Source: Carallia brachiata
Taxonomy: Eukaryota > Streptophyta > Magnoliopsida > Malpighiales > Rhizophoraceae
Assembly: GCA_021464245.1 (NCBI GenBank)
Contig: JADCRB010000007.1
Span: 62,001-126,000 of the forward strand
Reading direction: 5' to 3'
Length of the DNA stretch: 64,000 nucleotides
A program made the position numbers and the translations under genes. A model generated the notes under the pieces. That model did not search any database and was not told where the DNA came from. It was given only the letters and a program-made list of their open reading frames with translations. Positions 14,362 to 28,626 of the stretch are shown in pieces. Numbering within the stretch: position 1 is the stretch's first letter; the number at the start of each line of letters is the position of its first letter.

Positions 14362-15831
14362 ATGGATGTCAAGAAGCAAGGCGCTGCTGCTTCTGCTTCC
14401 TCATTCACAGCTGATCTTTTCGGCACCAAGGATTCGTCGTCAACAGGGACTTTTTCTTCCATCTTTCCAACTCCATCTAAGGTATAATCATGGACTCTTT
14501 ATATACGTACTGTTTGTTAAAAATATCGTGGCCTAAAGTTTAAGATTTCGTTGTTGTGCAACTTTGTTCTGATATGCTTTCTAGTTGATGCTATGCTTCA
14601 TAATTTAGTATTCCAGGTTATTGCTTGGGTTTAAATGATGCAGCAACTAGCTGAAAATTTGAACTTTTGGTATTAGTCTGATATGGAAGTAGACCTTGAA
14701 GTGATTGCATTCTTTGATGGAATGTTACTGTTCTTTAAATGAACCCAAAACATCCATGTTTTGGATGGCTTTTGCCTGATTTAGACTACAAATCAAAAGC
14801 CAGATGAGCTGATTATGTTATCTGTATGCATGTGATCATGCTTATGGTTATGGCTACTGTTTTCTTCTGCGGATAACTTTTTGCAGCAATTTCTAAGCCA
14901 GCATATGAATTTTGTTTTGGAAATTAGGCTTCAGGGAGGAATCCCTCAAGCTCAGAGGTGATCGGTTCTTGGCAAAAGCAGCCCTCTGGAAATCCAGTAT
15001 GGGACATGAAACAAGGAATTCCAGGTTTGTTATTTTTTCCCCTTTATAATTTTGTCAAGAAAAATACAAGAAGTAATGCAATTTTGCGTAATTCCTATGC
15101 ATACTTATTTGAATTGATTGTAACTGAGTAGCGTTTATGCTTTAGAGTCATGCCTAACAATCACTGAGCTTTCCTCTCACAGCAATTAAAAGTCTAACGT
15201 CCCTTGTATAATGCTGTAACCAGGGTCTCAACCTATGTTTTCACCATCTAGTTTAGGAGTCCCTGAATTCCTTACAATCACAGAAAGCTTAATTTTCATA
15301 CCAGATATGAATAAATACTTGGGGAAGATTGTCTCATACTTTCTGCATTTTCTGCCAAAAAAAAAACAAATGCAGCTATGAGTGGGGAGGTTGGAAGCTA
15401 TAACATCCCAAACAAGGAGAAGAGTCCATTTTTTCAGGAAGAGAGAGTGGAACCATGTCATCTAAGTTCATCACTCTACTATGGTGGGCAAGACCATTAC
15501 TCTCACTCCTCAGATAACCGAAAGTCAGGATCACATCCCACAGTGAGTCTGCTCATTTGTATTCAAACTCTGTGCTGTGCTGAAATCAGCATGATAAAGG
15601 GCGCATCAATTCGAACTAATGTTAACGTACTTTCTGAATGTTGCAGTTTAAGAACGAAGGTGGAGAAGATGATCCCAATGGAAACAGTTCGCACGGTGCT
15701 CCCAGAGGCAATTGGTGGCAAGGTAGTATCGTGTAGATGGGACTGGATATATTTTTTGAAACTGCAGTATTATCTTCAAGCTTCTGATGCGTTTTTTTTT
15801 TTTCTTCCTTGCAGGTTCACTTTATTACTAG
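14362..15831 (+). CDS. Small plant-specific protein of unknown function, five exons
   Basis: A complete gene that joins cleanly to 158 residues. Exons: 14362-14481, 14928-15024, 15376-15542, 15647-15722 and 15815-15831, all GT-AG with consistent phases. The product is hydrophilic and rich in Ser, Gly and Asn. It starts MDVKKQGAAASASSFTADLF, with GTFSSIFPTPSK at the end of exon 1. It then has EVIGSWQKQPSG, SYNIPNKEKS, EERVEPCHLSSSLYYGGQ and the end RGNWWQGSLYY. I recall this as a conserved plant family of small proteins with the FSSIFPxPSK and HLSSSLYYGGQD motifs, but I know of no proven role. There is no signal peptide, membrane segment or known domain. The tiny last exon (17 nt, GSLYY) is supported by its aromatic, Gly-rich ending. 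Confidence 0.85.
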
Positions 15832-17072
15832 GACTTCATCTTCACTCGGTGTATAAATTCTCCTCAGAATATTTGGATGCATCCACTTCAATGAAATAGG
15901 CTAGCCCGTAATTTCCAGTGATCTAGGGAAGTATACCAGCATGTTTTCGGTCTCCACAACGCAGTATCTGAAATCATATATACAGGTTTTGATGAACCTG
16001 CACGCTGCACAGATGTAGAATTGATTAATGGTAGTAACTTGTAAGGCAGTTAGAAGCATCTTCTCTTTTTGTGGTTCCCGGCGTCTGGTTTCCATTGATT
16101 TTCAGTCACCAGTTCAGAATTGGCCATCCTTCCTGTAAAATATCAAATTCAGAAACTAAATGGGAAAGGACAGGTAATCGAACTCATGCCCTGAGGCTAG
16201 GAGCAAGGGGAAAGGTAATTCTTGTCGCTAGTTTCTTCCAGGCCATTTCGGAGTCACAGAACCGACTGACAGAAAAAAAAAAAAAAAGTTGAGGACTAAA
16301 CGCCAAATTTTCAGATATAAGCTAAACAGAGATCGACCTTGCAAGCCAATCTATTGATAAGGACAAAAATTAATGGAAACGGATGCAGATATGAGTAATG
16401 AATTATAAGCACATTTACCTATATCAGACTTGAAGGCAATCGGTAATGTTATAGAGGTTAGAGCTGTTGGTCTTGTATAAATTTCTTCACAGAACTATTA
16501 GATAATGTACAAAGCATCACCAAAATGAAGAATTTGTTATGTCTAGTCTTCTTGGAGGTCCATTGTTACATGGTTTTCTCAGTGTTTTAATCTGAATGCC
16601 AAAGTTGATTGAACAGAAAAATGTTGGAAGCATGTTCAATTAATGCTTGCCTGAAGCTTTAATCAGAAGATTCAGAACTGGTGTTAAGTGAAAGGAGAAA
16701 TTGGCGGAGGAGTGACGTTTCGGAGGATAATGGTGGCTGTGGGGCAATAAGGTGGCCGGCGGGGATGCACCTCGTTATGGTCGCCCGCCCGGCCGCCAGG
16801 AATATGCAATGAAGCAATCTGATAGCACAAAAAGCCACTTGTCTCATAAATTATTACTGCCAAAAAGCAAACTGACAATGTGCCATGGCTTCAACTCCTA
16901 GGTTTGCTCCTACAAGATGGCAATAACTTCCAATGCAAAACACTTAAAAAAATTACACATCTTTTCTTGATTTTGGCTACACATAAATTTGCTTATAATC
17001 AGGTGCATCTAAACCTCATACAAAGTGAGCTGTGTAACAAAAGAGGGGAAAAAAACAGTGGCAGAATCCACA
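15832..17072. other. 3' region of the small gene and promoter of GST-A
   Basis: No exon is recognised. A GC-rich island lies at about 16720-16800 (GGCCGGCGGGG and GCCCGCCCGG blocks) of unknown origin. A single TGACG occurs at 16713, about 360 bp before the GST-A ATG; the full as-1 element seen before the other GST copies is not present here. Confidence 0.4.
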
Positions 17073-18419
17073 ATGGCTGAAGAGGTGAACAAGCTATTTG
17101 GCTTCTGTTTTAGTCCTTTTGCTTGCAGAATCCAGTTAGCCTTGAAACTGAAAGGCATAGAATATGAATACATAGAAGAAGACCTGTTCAACAAGAGTGA
17201 TTCGTTCCTCAAGTACAACCCAATTCACAAGAAAGTCCCACTCTTTGTACATAATGGAAAACCCATTTCAGAATCGGATATAATTCTCCAGTACATCGAT
17301 GAGACCTGGAAAGATTGTCCCCTCTTGCCCACAGACCCTTACGATCGCGCCATCACTCGCTTCTGGGTTAAGTTCATTGATGAAACGGTAAACTAAAGCA
17401 TTTCATTTTATTAATTTAGATCTCCTGTCTAAATTTATTTTACATCCATAATTTAACTACAAATTTGATTCTCACACTACAAAGTTTTAAGAAGGGTTAG
17501 ATGTAAAACATTTCTAATATAATGTCTGACTTCTAATATTTCCGGCGCGCGTCTAGCTCTGTGCCGGTGTCCCACCACCGGAGGTCCTACAAAGTCTCGC
17601 CACTTGCCCCTGTTGCCAGGGGTTAGCCGTCTTCTATACGTGGAGAGCTTGAGATCCTTTTTCGAAATCTCGGCTATTGGTTGATTGGGCTTTGGGCCGG
17701 TCTCCCCTTCTGCATGCAGGCTTGGTCTTCCCCGAGCTGTAAGCCCGGGCGTGGTCTGCTTGCTGGCCTGTATGGATGTTGTAAGGTCCGGGCCTTAGTT
17801 GTGGTAGGCTTTGGTTTGCTAAATTAGGCGGTCCATTTAATTTTATATATAATTTATTGACATAGAGTCAGGTTGAATTGATCCTTTTTGTACATAATCA
17901 AATTTTAATCTAATAAATTTATTGTTTTCTGAAACAAAAAAATAAAGTAATGTTTTTTTTTTCCCGTCACATTGAGACTTGCCCTTCAATTCAGCCCCAC
18001 GTGTGAGTTTTAATGTCTTTTTGTTAAGCTTATCTCATTATTGATGATAACCAATGGCGCAGATGATGCAAACGAGGATGAAATCCCACAAGGTCAAAGA
18101 TCAAGCGGAATTAGAGAATGTTGCCAAAGGTTTTAGCGAGCAGCTTAAGACAGTTGAGAAGGAACTCAAAGGAAAGGACCTTTTTGGAGGTGAAACCATG
18201 GGGTATTTAGACATTGTGGTGTTTTCCATAGCCTATTGGGTTCAAGTGACGCGGGAATTTATGGGAAGTGAGTTGATGACTGAAGGGGAATTCCCACTTC
18301 TATGCAAGTGGATGAAAAGGGTCTTTGAAATGGATGTGGTCAAAGAATGCATTCCTCCCAAAGACAAACATGCTGCTTTCATCAAAGCTATCCATGCCCC
18401 AAAATTTGCTTCCAATTAA
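17073..18419 (+). CDS. Tau-class glutathione S-transferase, copy A (intact)
   Basis: Cytosolic tau GST that would join glutathione to electrophilic substrates such as xenobiotics and oxidised lipids. Exons 17073-17387 and 18063-18419 join in phase 0 to 223 residues, the usual length and single-intron layout of plant tau GSTs. The thioredoxin-fold N domain starts [11 protein letters not shown], with the predicted catalytic Ser at residue 14 (FSPF), and has [10 protein letters not shown] and the glutathione-site region [20 protein letters not shown]. The all-helical C domain has [19 protein letters not shown] and ends KFASN. This is a distinct subfamily from the B-type copies: its exon 2 starts [10 protein letters not shown] and its tail is different. 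The intron holds a GC-rich insertion. The ATG at 17073 is chosen over one at 17025 because MAEEV starts every copy. Confidence 0.93.
17543..17940. mobile_element. GC-rich insertion in the intron of GST-A
   Basis: About 400 bp in the GST-A intron. It begins with a GC-rich stretch (GGCGCGCGTC, GGGCTTTGGGCCGG, AAGCCCGGGCG) and ends in an AT-rich tail and A-run (GAAACAAAAAAATAAAG). The matching intron of relic C runs straight through (GTTAGATGTATAATATTTTTAA...AAAATAAAGTAAC), so this piece was inserted after the A/C duplication or lost from C. The poly-A end hints at a retroposon fragment; no clear target duplication is visible. Confidence 0.5.
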
Positions 18420-18927
18420 ACAACTTGATGGTGCTTGATCTGAGACGTATAGCATTAGCAACACATTTCCTTCTGCAATTCTTTTCTTTGCATTCATTTC
18501 GCCTTCATTTGTTGTCTTGCAATTCTTTCGTTTTTTTTATATAAAAAAAAGGGAAAGCCGGAGTATTGCCCTGCTATTCTACTTGTATAGTATTTACTTC
18601 ATGGCATCATACAATTAATCAAATCTTGATTTGGTAAAAGCAGGTAATGTTAACTCCTTAGGATCATAACATGCCTTGAATCAAGTCCTTGGAGACATAT
18701 GATCCGAGCTCACATTTTACGCCTATATGGCTAGATTAGGCCTAACAACTCGGGTCCACAGCAGTGTTCGCACCGAGCACCTAAGGCCTAAGATTGGGAC
18801 AATGTTGGGCCGAAACCTTGCAACCGCATTTCTGGCACAGGCTCAGGCTGAACTCAGCCGCCATTTATTCTTACTCAGATGAGACGATATGGGTTTAACA
18901 AACCTTATAGGCATATTTATGGTATTT
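18420..18927. repeat. Duplicated block downstream of A-type GSTs
   Basis: 3' UTR of GST-A followed by a block (about 18640-18925, with ACATATGATCCGAGC, GGCCTAAGATTGGGAC and CCGAAACCTTGCAACC) that recurs after copy C at about 24600-24880 and after relic E at about 27545-27795. It marks three copies of one duplicated segment. Confidence 0.7.
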
Positions 18928-19185
18928 TTGTTTCCTGTAAAATATTTTATAAAATTTTTTTTTCAGCGTTTATTTTATAAAAATATTTTACAACAAAAAA
19001 TTTAAAGAAAATTTAGGAAAAATTTTAAGATTTTCAGGAAAAATAATTTTTTTTTAGCTGATATTATTTTCTGAAAAAAACATAAAAATATGTTTTAAAT
19101 AAAAAAAATTATTATTTTTACTGTAAATATTTTCTCTTATAAATATTTTATAAAAGTAAATTATTTTACAGCAAATAAACAGACG
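18928..19185. mobile_element. hAT-like MITE
   Basis: An AT-rich insertion of about 260 bp with imperfect inverted ends: TGTTTCCTGTAAAATATTTT at the left and TTATTTTACAGCAAATAAACA at the right. The equivalent spot after copy C (about 24868-24890) reads through without it. Autonomous coding is absent. Confidence 0.55.
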
Positions 19186-19788
19186 TATAAGAAAAGTTCA
19201 CTATACACCGAGTTTAACTTATCATTGTAATACAACTAAAGCTATAATTATGAAGTTTGTTCCTTGGAGTAATACCTCCTCATGAACGTGTAGAATACCA
19301 TCTTACTTTCATATTTTCTGCACAAAAAATAAAAAAATTATAGTCAGACATTATCTATTCTCATAAGAAAACGATAGCTAATGTTCCACCCACCCCACCC
19401 CCAATAAAAAAGAAGAAAATAAAAAATTCCACCAAACATGAAGTATTATTCTCATAGTGAATGACGTCTCCTACGCAAAACCAAAGGATTATTCCAGAAA
19501 GCAAAATGCGAATGGCTTTCTCGAATGTTATTAAGTAATGTAGTAGGAAAATGAGTCAGGTTCATTTTTTTAACCTTCGAACTCCAACATTGAACTATTC
19601 GCCAACAGAATTGAAGGGGGCCGAAGAATCCCCACCCATCTATGAGCAAGTAAGTCTATGAAACGAGAATAACAAACGTAATCATCTCGTCGTTTTGCAC
19701 CTCTTGAAAAAATAACTATTAAATCATCGTTTTTTCATGTGAGACCGAATTCCGAAAGCAGAGATTGAAAAAGAGCCCATTTCTAGAG
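19186..19788. repeat. Duplicated spacer upstream of B-type GSTs
   Basis: Spacer with a segment (about 19430-19680, including GAATGACGTCTCCTACGC and CCAAAGGATTATTCCAGAAA) that recurs at about 25095-25330, 28070-28160 joined to 28627-28720, and 49440-49600. No gene is visible. It is part of the unit that was copied with the GST genes. Confidence 0.65.
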
Positions 19789-20049
19789 ACTGGCAAGACG
19801 TGCAAATGTACACAGACGGTGCCCATATTTTCCACCAGTTAGATCTGCACGACATTCATTGTCTGTCGAGGTCATCACTGACGTCAATTTTTTCCTACTT
19901 CTTAAAGGATAGCTAGAGTGGTTGATATTAACTGCAAATTTTGACTTTTCAGCCATAGAGCTTGGAGTTCAAACAACTCTTCATCTGGTTTCTCTGCCAA
20001 GACACTTCCTTTCTATATAAAAGGCAAGCGTCTAAAGGCATGCACAGCC
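19789..20049 (+). promoter_or_regulatory. Promoter of GST-B with as-1-like element and TATA box
   Basis: Conserved GST promoter block. The as-1-like element GTCATCACTGACGTCA lies at 19871-19886; on the minus strand its two TGAC cores have the 12-nt spacing of as-1. A TATA box (TATATAAAAGG) starts at 20014. It is now separated from the ATG by a 600-bp transposon. Confidence 0.75.
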
Positions 20050-20649
20050 TAAGCTTTTAAAAATTGAATCAATTATTGAATTAAAAAATTGAGAGGTTCA
20101 AGATTTAATCAGTTTAATCAGATTAATTATAGTTGAATTGGTAAATCAGAATTTAATATTAAATATATAAAATTTAAATAATTATATACATTTATCTAAT
20201 ATACTAATATTTAAAATATAATATTATATAAGATATAAGTAATATATATATATGTATTAATCTTATCTTACAATTTATAAATTTGTATTCTTATAATATA
20301 TTTTAATATATGTTTCAAAAAATGACTATTGAACATTTATAACTCATTTAATTTATTTTTAAAAACATATCATTTATATATTTGTAAAGTAGTGAATATT
20401 TTTGACTAAAGTATGTTTGCATTTATTGATATTTATTTTTTTTCATTTTTTGGTTTTTTTTTCTCTTTGAACCAAACAATTTTGATCGGAAAAACTAAAA
20501 TCGGTTTTCCAGTTTAACCGGCTGATTCACCCAGTTCTTGGCCGGTTCTTTAAATTAACGGTTTTTTAAGGCTAACTAGACCTGTTTAAGGCTCGATTCC
20601 CGATTTTTTCAATTGAACCGACCGGTCTGATCCGATTATCTCAACAATG
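20050..20649. mobile_element. MITE 1 of the AACCGG family, in the leader of GST-B
   Basis: A 600-bp insertion flanked by an exact 8-bp duplication, GCACAGCC, at 20042-20049 and 20650-20657. Its left part (ATTGAGAGGTTCAAG) and right end (ATTGAACCGACCGGTCTGATCC) match MITE 2 in exon 1 of the same gene. The middle is AT-rich and has no coding capacity. It sits between the TATA box and the ATG. Confidence 0.75.
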
Positions 20650-20745
20650 GCACAGCCACACCACTACTTTCAAGATCAAAGCAAAAATACATACAACTTT
20701 CAGTCACTGAAAAAAAAAAAAAAAAGAACCTTTAATCAGTTTAAA

Positions 20746-22329
<1,584 letters not shown>

Positions 22330-23097
22330 AGGGTCATATGCTGCTATTGCCTTTAGTAGTTTTATAACATCAATGTCTCGCTGTTTTCCCTGAATGTGTG
22401 TCCTTTTTTGCAATCTGTTTTGGTGTGTTAAGATATGCATCGTCCTTTGTGTTGTCCCCACAACCTAATAAAAGTTACCACCAATCATGGTGTTCTAGAG
22501 TTATTTGTATTATAAAATCATGAATTTAAAGTTTGTTAACGTATTTAGTAAGATTAGATATACATTTATCTCGTAGAGTTGTGGGAATGATTTGGTGATT
22601 CTTATTGAGTTTTAGAAGTATTTGTTGGTCCCAACAGATTTTAAAGAGTGGGTAAATTGAATAATCGAAAGATGCAATACTAAAACCTTAGAGGAGCTTA
22701 AAAATAAAAATTTAAATGTAAATCATGACACAGGAGTATTTATATGAATTACCGAATAATAAAACTTTAAGAAATAAATTGTAATGACTATAACATATGG
22801 AATGAATAAGTATATAACAAGTGATAACAATTACAAGTAAGAGAAAAATGATCTATGCCAATATAAGAAAGATAAATAAGTGAATAAAGAGTTTGTAACG
22901 TGTGTGTAAGAACAAATATTAAATAGTATAAGGAAGAGAAATGGAACACAAGCAATCTATAAAAATTCGAAATTCTTATTCTTACGTCCTCTTCCCAATA
23001 CCGTTAGTCTTAAGAGTTTCAATTTCACTAAAAAAATAACTCTTCAGTCTTGAAGAGAACAACTTTATGATCTCTAATTCATTATTAAAACTTTGTG
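22330..23097. other. Spacer between GST-B and relic C
   Basis: 3' UTR of copy B (TATGCTGCTATTGCC, GTGTTAAGATATGCAT and a possible AATAAA-like signal near 22468), then AT-rich spacer. No exon is seen until the C relic begins abruptly at about 23099. Confidence 0.4.
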
Positions 23098-23098
23098 A

Positions 23099-24363
23099 TC
23101 TCCAGTATATCAATGAGATCTGGAAAGATTGTCCAATCTTGCATATAGACCCTTACGATCACGCCGTCACTCACTTGTAAGTTAAGTTTATTAATGAAAC
23201 GAGAAACTAAAGCAGTTCATTTTAATAATTTAGATCTCCTCTCTAAATTTATTTGCATTCATAATTCAGCTACACATTTAAAACGAGTGTTCTAATGCAC
23301 GAAATTCTCACACTATAAAATTTGAAGAAGAGTTAGATGTATAATATTTTTAATACGGTAACTTTTATGTCAAAATAAAGTAACATTTTTTTAGTGATAA
23401 ATATTTTTAAAGTCCTAAACCTTTACATTTTTTTACGTTTGAGTCCTAAACTTTTTTAACATTTCATTTGAGTCCTAAATCTTTTAATTTTTTACTATAT
23501 CAGTCCTTTAAATTACGAAAAGTAGTAAATTTATTAATAAGTGAGTTTAATTTAATAAAAATCATTTAAAAAAACTTAAATACATGAGTTAAATATTTTT
23601 TTCATCAACAAAATATGCATATTAAATATTTTTTTAATCAACAAATATACGAATTAAATAGGCAATATGTATATTTTTTTATAAAAAAGACATTTAATTC
23701 ATATATTTAATCTTTTTTAAATAATTTTTTGTAAAGTTAAAATTATTTTTTAATAGATTGATCAGTTTTGTTAAACAGAGGGACTAATTTGGTAGAAAAT
23801 TAAAAAGTTTAGAACTCAAATGAAATGTCAAAAAAGTTTAGGACTCAAATGTAAAAAAACCTAAAAATTTAGGACTAAAAAAATCTTTATCCCCAATTTT
23901 TTTATACCTGTCACACAGGACTCGCCCCTCAATTGAACCCCACGTCTGAGTTTTAATATCTTCTTATTAAGCTTATTCATTATTGTTGACAGCCAATGTG
24001 GGCAGACAATGCAAAGGGGAATGAAAGCCCAAAAGGTTAAAGATCAAGTGGAACTAGAGAGTGTTGCCAGAGGCTTTAGCGAGCAGCTGAAGATAGTTGA
24101 GAAGGAGCTCAAAGGAAAGGACATTTTTTGGAGGTGAAACTATGGGGTCTTTAGACATCGTGGTGTTTTCTATAGCCTATTGGGTTCAAGTGACGCGAGA
24201 ATCTATGGGAAGTGAGTTGATAACTGAAGAGGAATTCCCACTTCTATGCAAATGGATGAAAAGGGTCCTTGAAATGGATGTGGTCAAAGAGTGCATTCCT
24301 CCGAAAGACAAACATGCTGCTTTCATCAAAGCTATCCATGCCCCAAAATTTGCTTCCAATTAA
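23099..24363 (+). pseudogene. Tau GST copy C (A-type), 5'-truncated pseudogene
   Basis: A decayed sister of copy A. Only the last third of exon 1 survives (23099 to about 23197; YINEIWKDCPIL then DPYDHAVTH), and a TAA interrupts it where copy A has Phe-Trp. There is no start codon or catalytic region. Exon 2 begins after TGTGGGCAG near 24005 and carries one extra T in the run near 24123, which shifts the frame; from there the A-type C domain is open again ([16 protein letters not shown] ... KFASN) to the stop at 24361. The intron holds a 500-bp MITE. Confidence 0.88.
23394..23893. mobile_element. Long-TIR MITE (GGGATAAA family), copy 1
   Basis: A 500-bp AT-rich element in the intron of relic C. 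The left arm GTGATAAATATTTTTAAAG with AGTCCTAAAC repeats is mirrored by a right arm ending TTTATCCC, over roughly 100 bp. An ATTTTTTTA motif on both sides (23385-23393 and 23896-23904) is a possible 9-bp target duplication, but two extra bases on the right make it imperfect. Confidence 0.75.
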
Positions 24364-25500
24364 ACGACTTGATGGTGCTTGATCCGACACTTAGAGCAAC
24401 ACATTTCATTGTGCAAGTCTTTTCCTTGCCTTCATTTCGCCTTCTTTGTTGCCTTGCAATTCTTCTTCTTGTTTTTTTTGACAAAAAAAATGGGAAAACA
24501 AGGATGCTGCCTCGCAATTCTACTTGTATGGTATTTGCTTCATAGTTTCATCAGTTTCACAATGAATAAAAGCTTAATTTGGTTAAAGCATTAATGATGA
24601 CTCCTTAGATCATGACCCGCCTTGAATCCAGTCCTCCGAGACATATGAACGGAGCATAGATTTTAGGCCTATAAGGCCAGATTAGGCATGAGAATTCAGG
24701 CCGACAACAATATATGTACCAAGCACCTTAAGCCTATGATTGGGGCAAGGTTGGCTCGAAACCTTGCAACCCCATATCTGCTGCAAGCTCATGCTGAACT
24801 CAGCCGATCTACAGTTCTTACTCAAGATGAGACGAGAAGGATTTTACAAACATTATAGACTTACTTGGTATAGGAAAAGTTCACTACACACCGAATTTAA
24901 ATTATCATTTTAATATAACTAAAGCTATAATCATAGAATTTGCTCCTCCAAATAATACTCCTTAACAAAATATCTAAAGCACTACCATACTTTTCTATTT
25001 TTTTTCAAAAAAAATAAAAAAGTTATATTCAAACATTATCTATTCTCATAAAAAAATCTACCTGATGTTTATTTAAAAAAAATAGAAAATAGAAAATTCC
25101 ACCAAACACGAAAGTATTACTCCCGTAGAGAATGACGTCTCCTACGCAAAGCCAAAGGATTATTCCAGAAAGCAAAATGCCAAACGGCTTTTGGAATCTT
25201 GTTCGAGTAATGTGGTGAGAAAATGAGTCAGGTTGATTTTTTTAACCTTCGAACTTCAACAATGAAATTTTCGCCAACAGCATTGAAGGGGGCCGAAGAA
25301 TCCACACCCATCTATTAACAAGCAAGTCTAAAAAAATAAAAATAATAAACGTAACTATTCAATCATTACACGAGTTATTAAAATTAATAACTATTAGATC
25401 GGTGAGACCAAATTTCGAGAGCAGAGACGACAAAAAAAGCCCATTCCGAGAGACTTTAGGACGTGCAAATGTTCATAAACGGTGCCAGATTTTCCACCAG
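24364..25500. repeat. Duplicated segment between copies C and D
   Basis: 3' UTR of C, then the A-type downstream block (about 24600-24880) and the B-type upstream spacer (about 25095-25330), matching 18640-18925 and 19430-19680. No gene is visible. It shows that A-B and C-D are two copies of one gene pair. Confidence 0.7.
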
Positions 25501-25822
25501 TTAGATCTGCACTACATTCATTGTCTGTCGATGTCATCACTGACGTCAATTTTTTCCTACTCCTAAAGAGATAGCTTTGCTTTTTTTGAACGCCACTAAA
25601 AAAATAGCTCGAGTGGTTGATATTACCTCCCAGATTTGACTTTTCAACTCCTAGCGCTTGGAGATCAAACAGCGCTTCGTCTGGCTAGTCTGCCAAAACA
25701 CTTGCTTTTTATATAAGGGGATCCAATGCCAGAGCCACACCACCAAGTCCAAGATCAAGGCAAAAATACACACAAGTTTGCCTTTCGTTTAATTAAAAAA
25801 GAAAGCCTTCAATCAGTTTCCG
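25501..25822 (+). promoter_or_regulatory. Promoter of GST-D with as-1-like element
   Basis: The as-1-like element GTCATCACTGACGTCA lies at 25533-25548, 275 bp before the ATG. A TATA box (TATATAAGG) lies at about 25710. Both look intact although the gene behind them is broken. Confidence 0.7.
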
Positions 25823-26793
<971 letters not shown>

Positions 26794-27126
26794 AGGGTCA
26801 TATGCTGCTATTGCCTTTGTTAGTTTTATAACATCCATGTCTTGGTGTTTTCCCTGTATGTGTGCCCTTTTTTGCATTCTGTTTTGGTGTGTTGAGATAT
26901 GCATAGTCCTTTGTGTTGTCCTCACACCCTAATAAAAGTTAGCATCAATCGTGGTGGTCTACCAATTCGGAGAGTTATTTGAATTATAAAGTCGTGAATT
27001 CAAATTGTGCGAAGATCTTTAGTGGGACTGATTGAACAATCTATTCAGTAGAGTCGTGAGAATGATTTAATGATATTCGCTAAGTTTTTAAAGTATTTAC
27101 TTTCAATAATTCAGCATATCAACCTC

Positions 27127-27350
27127 TTGAAATGGATGTGGTCTTTCTTACAATGAATGTCATTAAAGCTTTCGTCGCGCTTCGAAATAAACGAGTTGAT
27201 GGTGCTTGTTCTGCACCCATATCAAGACATTTGCTTGTGCAAGTCATTTCCTTGCATTTTTTTCCGCCTTCCTTTGTTGCCTTGCAATCTTGCTTATATG
27301 GTATTTAGTTTATGATACCATTAGTTCGACAATAAATAAAAGCTTAACTT
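27127..27350 (+). pseudogene. Tau GST copy E (A-type), terminal scrap
   Basis: A short relic of the A-type 3' end. TTGAAATGGATGTGGTC, then a shrunken and shuffled piece of the last coding segment (ATTAAAGCTTTCGTCGC) and the A-type 3' UTR (GAGTTGATGGTGCTTG). Everything upstream is missing. It marks a third copy of the A-B pair; its B partner is probably copy F, now 6.7 kb away. Confidence 0.7.
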
Positions 27351-28159
27351 GGTAAAAGTAGGTAATGTTAATTCAATTTTTTTTTTTCATTAAGAGGACA
27401 ATTGAGTTATAAATTACACAATTTAATTAACTTTCTCTATTTACGTAATTCTCATATCTTTTTTTTTAAAATTAGATTTTAAAACTTTAAAAGTATAAGT
27501 TTTAAACTTTAACTGTTTCTTGTATTTTAACTCACATTAAATTTCATCCTCGAAAATATATGATCCAGCCTTAGATTTTAGACCTATAATGCTAAATTAG
27601 GCTTGAGAACTCAGGCCCACAACAGTATGGGTATTAAGCAACTTGGGCCTAGGATTGGACAAGGTTGGCACGGAATCTTGCAGCCACATTTTCAGGCACT
27701 GGCTGACTGAGCTCATCATCCGATGTTCACCTCTCGCTCACATGAAACGACGCAGGTTCCACAAACATTATAGGCTTATATGGCATGAGAAAAGTTCAGT
27801 TTAAATTATCATTTAGACACAACTAAAGATATAATCATGGAGTTTACTTTTTCAACTCAGGTAATACTTTTTAATGAAATTTTAGTATACTATCTTGCAT
27901 TTTTTTAAAAAAAAAGAAAGTATCACCTTTTTTTTTTCATTTTCTTCACAAAAAATAAAAAATTTGTAATAAATTTTTTTTGACATATATAATCAGAAAT
28001 TATCTATTCTCGTAAAAAAATTATCTAATGGGCCTCAAAAAAGAAAAATGAAAAAAGAAAATTTCACTAAACATGAAGTATTCTCACGCAGAACGACGTC
28101 TCCCATGCAAAACAAAGGAACATTCTAGAAGGAAATATGCTAAGCGGTTTCTTGGAATG
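27351..28159. repeat. Third copy of the duplicated GST spacer
   Basis: The A-type downstream block recurs at about 27545-27795, followed by the B-type upstream spacer from about 28070 (ACGACGTCTCCCATGC). No gene is visible. Confidence 0.6.
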
Positions 28160-28626
28160 AGGATGTCAATATTTTTAGTTCTAAAATTTTAAATTTTTTT
28201 TATATTTGAGTTGTAAACTTTTTTAATATTTCATTTGAGTTCTAAATCTTTTAAATTTCTATCAAATTAGTCCCTCTGTTTATCAAAAGTGATCAATCTA
28301 TTAAAAAATGATTTTAACTTTACAAAAAAATATTTAAAAAAAATTAAATATATGAATTGAATGTCTTTTCTATCAAAAAAATGCATGTTACTTATTTAAT
28401 TCGTATATTTGTTGATTAAAAAAATATTTAATTCATGTATTTAACCTTTTTTAAATAATTTTTATTAAGTTAAACTCACTTATTAATCGATTGACCACTT
28501 TTTGTAACTTAAAAAACTGATGTAGTATGAAATCAAAAGGTTTAGGATTCAAATGAAATGTCAAAAAAGTTTAGTACTCAAACGTAAAAAAATTTAAAAA
28601 TTTAAAATTAAAAATATTGATATCCC
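28160..28626. mobile_element. Long-TIR MITE (GGGATAAA family), copy 2
   Basis: A 467-bp element that splits the duplicated spacer. The left end GGATGTCAATATTTTTAG mirrors the right end ATATTGATATCCC, and the inner arms carry the TTTGAGTTGTAAAC and TTTGAGTTCTAAATC repeats of the family. It is more diverged than copies 1 and 4. Confidence 0.65.
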
